DNA of 36,826 bases from Bacteroides caecigallinarum (lineage in GTDB: Bacteria; Bacteroidota; Bacteroidia; Bacteroidales; Bacteroidaceae): contig NZ_JACJLQ010000034.1 in assembly GCF_016902295.1 (NCBI RefSeq), positions 1 to 36,826 of the forward strand, in the 5' to 3' direction. Positions 32,914-36,826 of the stretch are shown here, in pieces. The first letter of the stretch is position 1; each line of letters starts with the position of its first letter. The notes under the pieces were generated by a model. The model made no database searches. It was not told where the DNA came from and was given only the letters and a program-made list of their open reading frames with translations. Position numbers and translations under genes: made by a program.

Positions 32914-34779
32914 CTATCCCTCAATTTCGCTTAGTTCCATCCAACGCATGGTCTTCTCGTCAATCTCGTCAGAAAGAACCGGCAGACGCTTCGACTTTTC
33001 AGTAAGTTCGTCCACACTCAGTGTACCGCTGCAAAGAGCATCTTCTATAGCTTTCTTCTCGGCTTCCAGTTCGGCTATTTCCTTTTCAAGCTGTTCAAAC
33101 TCCTTCTTTTCCTTGAAGGTCATGCGGCGCTTGTCGTTCAGGCGTACTTTCTGTGTCTTCTCCTCCTTTGGTTTGGCAGCTTCCTTTTCGCGATCCTGCT
33201 TTGCAAGTTTCCAGTCGCGATAATCAGAATAATTACCCGGGAAGTCACGGATATCACCCTGACCGTTAAACACAAGGATATGATCTACCACCTTATCCAT
33301 AAAGTAGCGGTCGTGGCTTACCACAATAACACATCCCTTGAAGTTCTGAAGATATTCCTCCAGCACCTGCAATGTCACGATGTCGAGGTCGTTTGTAGGC
33401 TCGTCCAGGACAAGGAAGTTAGGATTACGCATCAGTACTGTACAGAGATACAGGCGTCGTCTTTCGCCACCACTCAACTTATATACATAACTGTGCTGAG
33501 TCTCCGGAGTGAAAAGGAAATGCTGCAGGAACTGCGATGCCGTAAGTCTCTTGCCGTTACCAAGCTCTATCACCTCGGCAATATCAGTTATCACGTCTAT
33601 CACCTTCATCTGCTCGTCAAACTGCAATCCTTCCTGCGAATAGTAACCGAAACGTACAGTCTCACCTATGTCCAGGCGTCCGCTGTCAGGCTGTTGCAAT
33701 CCCATGAGGATTTTTATGAAGGTTGACTTCCCTGTACCGTTGTTTCCCACGATACCCATCTTTTCATATCGCGCAAAGATGTATGAGAAATCGTCAAGAA
33801 TCTTCAGGTCGCCGAAACTCTTATAGAGATGGTCAGCCTCGAATATCTTCGAACCGATGTATGAAGCCTTCACATCCAGCTTCACGTTCGAATCGTTCAT
33901 TCGTCTTTTGGCTACCTTCTCCAGTTCATAGAAAGCTTCCTCCCTGTATCTTGCCTTATGTCCGCGTGCCTGAGGCATACGGCGCATCCATTCCAGCTCG
34001 GTACGGTAGAGGTTATTTGCCCTTGCTATTTCCGCATTGGCGGCATCAATCCTCTCCTGGCGTTTCTGGAGATAGTAACTGTAATTTCCTGTATATGAAT
34101 AAACCTGCTTGTTGTCAATCTCGATTATTTCAGAGCATACACGGTCGAGGAAGTATCTGTCGTGAGTCACCATCAGCAGACTCAGAGTTCCGCGCTTGAG
34201 ATATTCCTCCAGCCATTCTGTCATATCAAGGTCCAGATGGTTGGTTGGCTCATCAAGTATAATCAGATCCGGCTCGGTGATAAGCACATTGGCAAGAGCC
34301 ACACGCTTGAGCTGACCTCCGGAGAGTTCTTTTATTTTCTGATTGAAGTCCCTGATTTTCAACTGCGAGAGTATCTGTTTTGCTTTTCTTTCGTAGTCCC
34401 ATGCCTTTTCGTGCTCCATGCGTGCCAGCAAGTTCTCCAGTCCGGGATTTCCTTCGGTCTCCATACATTTCTCATATTCCTTTATGAGCTGTACAACAGG
34501 AGTTCCATGATAGAAACATGCCTCGAGCACTGTTATATCGTCAGGATACTGAGGGCTCTGTTCAAGATAGCCCACACGGAGGTCGCGACGGAAAGTAATC
34601 TTTCCTTCGTCATAGCCTTCCTTTCCTGCAAGAATGTTAAGCAAAGTAGTTTTTCCGGAACCGTTTTTAGCTATCAGACCGATACGCTGTCCCTCGGCCA
34701 CTCCGAAAGATATTGAATTGAATAGGACCAGATCGCCGAAGGATTTGGTAAGATTTTCTACCTGTAAATATGGAGTCAT
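32914..34779 (-). CDS. ABC-F family ATPase (Uup-like)
   Basis: The 621-residue soluble protein has two ABC domains and no membrane segment. Domain 1 has Walker A AKNGSGKTTLL, signature LSGGQLKRVALA and Walker B LIILDEPTNHLD. Domain 2 has GNNGTGKSTFI, LSGGERRRLYLC and FLVLDEPTNDLD. The linker between them (about 245-300) is the charged helical arm of ABC-F proteins. A C-terminal coiled coil (KKEFEQLEKEIAELEAEKKA, about 560-620) matches Uup. ABC-F proteins act on the ribosome, and Uup is also tied to genome stability and ribosome assembly. It is complete and starts at ATG 34779. Confidence 0.93.
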   Translation of the reverse strand: MTPYLQVENLTKSFGDLVLFNSISFGVAEGQRIGLIAKNGSGKTTLLNILAGKEGYDEGKITFRRDLRVGYLEQSPQYPDDITVLEACFYHGTPVVQLIKEYEKCMETEGNPGLENLLARMEHEKAWDYERKAKQILSQLKIRDFNQKIKELSGGQLKRVALANVLITEPDLIILDEPTNHLDLDMTEWLEEYLKRGTLSLLMVTHDRYFLDRVCSEIIEIDNKQVYSYTGNYSYYLQKRQERIDAANAEIARANNLYRTELEWMRRMPQARGHKARYREEAFYELEKVAKRRMNDSNVKLDVKASYIGSKIFEADHLYKSFGDLKILDDFSYIFARYEKMGIVGNNGTGKSTFIKILMGLQQPDSGRLDIGETVRFGYYSQEGLQFDEQMKVIDVITDIAEVIELGNGKRLTASQFLQHFLFTPETQHSYVYKLSGGERRRLYLCTVLMRNPNFLVLDEPTNDLDIVTLQVLEEYLQNFKGCVIVVSHDRYFMDKVVDHILVFNGQGDIRDFPGNYSDYRDWKLAKQDREKEAAKPKEEKTQKVRLNDKRRMTFKEKKEFEQLEKEIAELEAEKKAIEDALCSGTLSVDELTEKSKRLPVLSDEIDEKTMRWMELSEIEG

Positions 34780-34782
34780 GTA

Positions 34783-34883
34783 AGAATGTTAGTTTTTAAG
34801 TTTATTAGTTTGTAAGTTTGTGAATTTATAAATTCCTGCAAACCGCAACCAATTCTTAATTTTTAATTTTTAATTATTAATTA
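34783..34883. repeat. Low-complexity AT-rich intergenic stretch
   Basis: Repeated TTAATTTTTAATTATTAATT-type and AAACTTAAAAACTAA-type words fill the gap upstream of the ABC-F gene. Similar stretches lie at 11132-11158, 12506-12540, 13446-13486, 14628-14655 and 31610-31670, each just before a start codon. No TAnnTTTG box is seen here. Confidence 0.5.
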
Positions 34884-35708
34884 TTAATTATTTATCGCCT
34901 TTTCCACCTCAGCCTTGACTTTATCGAATTCGGCTTTCAGGCTACATGACTTACCGTTCTTAACCCTACTCCATACCAACTGCTGCGGATACACCATAAC
35001 ATCAGTTTCGGCAAACTTCAGTGCAGGATACTCTTTCTGTCCGTCAATAACAGTCACCCACTCCATACCGTCCATCTCATTGACGAGTATAGTACCAAAA
35101 GCCACCCCGAAAGACTCCCACGCCTGACGCTGATTGTTATTGAACTTGCCGCTGTCCATCACCTTCTGAATGCTGGCAATATCTGCTTCCGACGAAGTAA
35201 AATCTTTTGTAAGCTGTTTCTTGATAGTCATCACAGCACAGTCGAAACTCTCGTTGATGGCATTGATTTCAAGTACACGCACCGGGATAACCTCTTTCCA
35301 CGGTTTCTCTCCCTCACATCTCACCTTCAACGTAGATATAATATTCTCTGCTGGTTTCATGCTTTCTCCTTTAGCCACAGTGAAAGAACATTCCACGGAA
35401 ATATCTCCCCTTCCTGTAATCCACAGATGCGAAGTGTACCAGTTTCCGTTTTCCTGGAAATTCTCAGTTGAATAGACACACGACCACTCTCCCACCTTCA
35501 CCAGTCGTGAAGTACGGTTGTTCTTCAATTCATAGTCCATGCATTCGTCGGCATATTTCTTATTCTCGCCTTTAAAAGCTGATATTCTGAAATTGCCGTT
35601 CCACTTTTCAGGATTATAAAAAAGGAAGCTGTCTTCTGTATCTTCAAACTCATGCCATCCTGCCGGATATTCCAGCGAGAACCATGAACCGGGAGAAATA
35701 TATTTCAT
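34884..35708 (-). CDS. DUF3805/DUF3806-like protein of unknown function
   Basis: The 274-residue protein has an N-terminal half of beta strands (YISPGSWFSLEYPAGWHEFE, then FLFYNPEKWNGNFRISAFKG) that fits my memory of DUF3805, and a C-terminal half (ESFGVAFGTILVNEMDGMEW, then YPQQLVWSRVKNG) that fits DUF3806. There is no signal peptide, so it is probably cytoplasmic. Neither domain has a known function. It is transcribed alone from a TACCTTTG box 40 bases before ATG 35708. Confidence 0.75.
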   Translation of the reverse strand: MKYISPGSWFSLEYPAGWHEFEDTEDSFLFYNPEKWNGNFRISAFKGENKKYADECMDYELKNNRTSRLVKVGEWSCVYSTENFQENGNWYTSHLWITGRGDISVECSFTVAKGESMKPAENIISTLKVRCEGEKPWKEVIPVRVLEINAINESFDCAVMTIKKQLTKDFTSSEADIASIQKVMDSGKFNNNQRQAWESFGVAFGTILVNEMDGMEWVTVIDGQKEYPALKFAETDVMVYPQQLVWSRVKNGKSCSLKAEFDKVKAEVEKAINN

Positions 35709-35747
35709 ATAAGAGATAGTTTAGATGTTAATACTTAATTCTGTATG

Positions 35748-35755
35748 CAAAGGTA
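35748..35755 (-). promoter_or_regulatory. -7 box (TACCTTTG) of the DUF3805-like gene
   Basis: Minus-strand TACCTTTG, with a T-rich segment but no exact TTTG in the -33 zone. Confidence 0.5.
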
Positions 35756-35806
35756 CATAAAATACACTATTAAAAAAATCGTTCAAACCCAAAACCGTTT
35801 TTTCAA

Positions 35807-36658
35807 TTACTTTTTATCTTCTCCATCTTCCAACAATGAATTAGTAGATATACCTGTCTTGGCATTAAGTGGACTGATTACAAGTTTACCTGTTTTAGCT
35901 TCCAATTCCATACGAGCATTTCTCGCAATCTCACCTCCAGCAGCAGCTATATTTTTATGTTCCTGAAATGTTTCCGGATTCTTACTTTCAGAAATTTCTT
36001 TAGTTGAAAGTTCTGCCAACATATTAAGTACCAGTTCTTTATTGGTCATATTATCTCTTAAATTTTCCTTTTTAAGACCTTTAAAACGTTTATACTCCTT
36101 TGCTGTCATATCACTCCAAGTCTGATAAATGATATCAGTTAAAGTTGCAAACTGTATCCCCTCCTGCAATCCATGACGTTTCCACTCATCAGTAAGATCT
36201 TTACGAATTTCTATCGATTTAAGACGTTGATTAATCCAATTATCCGAATATCCCATACGCTTGTAATCCATTAATGCCTGATTAATAGAAAGTTCCGGAT
36301 CTTGCATCTGTTCTAAACGATCTGTAGCCACTTGTGCCATCCACTGTTTAAAGGGCTCAGCTTTGGGTGACGGAATAGACTGAATAAGACGAAGAAGTTG
36401 CTTTGTATCAGCCACATCTGTCAAATACATTTTTCCATCAGCCGATTTCATCTTCAGTTGACTACAATTTGTAGTCAACTCATTTCCTTCTTTTTTCAGA
36501 CGCGTTTTCAAAACACTCCAATATTTACGAGGATTAGGACTATCTGTCAAAACCGCAACTACATCTACTATTGAGAAATACCATTTTTCTTCCTTGTCAT
36601 CCCAAACTGTACGGATTTTCTTTGATTCAAAAAGTTTTATTGCATTATGCTGAGTCAT
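35807..36658 (-). CDS. BRO-N domain protein, DinD-like
   Basis: The 283-residue protein begins with a BRO-N type DNA-binding domain (KKIRTVWDDKEEKWYFSIVD, then NPRKYWSVLKTRLKKEGNEL), common in phage antirepressors and also in DNA-damage-inducible protein D. The following part (FKQWMAQVATDRLEQMQDPE, RMGYSDNWINQRLKSIEIRK, TDIIYQTWSDMTAKEYKRFK) is DinD-like. It could regulate or respond to DNA damage. No LexA or SOS box can be assigned with confidence, and no other phage gene is in the window. It is transcribed alone, with a -7 box 40 bases upstream. Confidence 0.82.
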   Translation of the reverse strand: MTQHNAIKLFESKKIRTVWDDKEEKWYFSIVDVVAVLTDSPNPRKYWSVLKTRLKKEGNELTTNCSQLKMKSADGKMYLTDVADTKQLLRLIQSIPSPKAEPFKQWMAQVATDRLEQMQDPELSINQALMDYKRMGYSDNWINQRLKSIEIRKDLTDEWKRHGLQEGIQFATLTDIIYQTWSDMTAKEYKRFKGLKKENLRDNMTNKELVLNMLAELSTKEISESKNPETFQEHKNIAAAGGEIARNARMELEAKTGKLVISPLNAKTGISTNSLLEDGEDKK

Positions 36659-36698
36659 AAAATTTTATTATTTATTGCCTAAACACTACCATATTATG

Positions 36699-36706
36699 CA
36701 AATATA
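36699..36706 (-). promoter_or_regulatory. -7 box (TATATTTG) of the DinD-like gene
   Basis: Minus-strand TATATTTG lies about 40 bases before ATG 36658. The nearest TTTG upstream is 24 bases away. The rest, to 36826, shows no recognisable gene. Confidence 0.5.
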
Positions 36707-36826
36707 ATGCTTATAGAATAAGTAACTATTCAAAATTAATTTTATACATATGAGTAATTCACAAATAAGTTCGTACCTACAGATGCCAGTGCCCTGTTTG
36801 TACAATAGAAAAGCGAGTCCTTAGTA

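Noticed and set aside
33280..34716. Three + strand open frames of 148-184 codons
   Set aside because: All are antisense to the ABC-F gene, whose motifs are complete on the minus strand.
35807..36658. Prophage remnant around the BRO-N protein
   Set aside because: No integrase, structural or lysis gene and no attachment-like repeat is visible; the DinD-like body fits a chromosomal gene.
36659..36826. tRNA or other RNA gene at the right edge
   Set aside because: No cloverleaf or T-loop sequence could be built; only a promoter box is supported.

Overview
The window looks like chromosomal DNA of a Bacteroidales bacterium (Bacteroides/Phocaeicola/Prevotella type). The gene content points there: a TonB-dependent receptor with a carboxypeptidase-like N-terminal domain, an HU-like protein with an extra winged helix, DUF2723, DUF3843-like and DUF3805-like proteins, and a DUF4143 ATPase. 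Promoters fit too: many genes have a TAnnTTTG box (the Bacteroidetes -7 element) just upstream, and several gaps are very AT-rich. I see no rRNA, tRNA, insertion sequence or CRISPR. Species cannot be named from the sequence alone.

Left part (1-5.5 kb), accessory in character. A probable small RNA gene lies at 26-110, with a -7 box, a three-way-junction fold and a U-run. A possible second + strand transcript with a 41-codon ORF follows. Then, on the minus strand, come a Fic protein, a DUF3843-like gene broken by one in-frame TAA, an AAA+/DUF4143 ATPase whose promoter sits inside an exact 33-bp-period repeat array, a small lipoprotein, and an HU-like/winged-helix protein whose promoter abuts 22-bp tandem repeats.

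Middle (5.6-15.4 kb). A large DUF2723 membrane glycosyltransferase-like protein and a membrane-bound TPR/HTH regulator are on the minus strand. Divergent from them runs a + strand series: polyprenyl-phosphate-mannose-synthase-like GT2, dihydroorotase, a stand-alone MetH activation domain, metallophosphoesterase and PlsC-type acyltransferase. A bidirectional terminator separates this from a ThrE-type exporter on the minus strand. The GT2 could make the polyprenyl-P-sugar donor that the DUF2723 protein would use for protein O-glycosylation (inference).

17-27.3 kb, envelope transport. A complete RND tripartite efflux operon (adaptor, HAE1 pump, TolC-like lipoprotein) has a palindrome-rich leader and ends at an 82-nt near-perfect hairpin. 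Convergent to it is a minus-strand locus: His-rich membrane-anchored small protein, TonB-dependent receptor, and alpha/beta-hydrolase lipoprotein. This may be a metal or metal-chelate acquisition unit (inference).

27.3-36.8 kb, mainly housekeeping. It holds two GNAT acetyltransferases, YqgE/AlgH, a small membrane protein, RecR, a sodium:solute symporter, the GTPase EngB, a HEAT-like protein next to an ABC-F/Uup ATPase, a DUF3805/3806-like protein and a BRO-N/DinD-like protein. The last 168 bases carry the DinD promoter and no gene that I can recognise.
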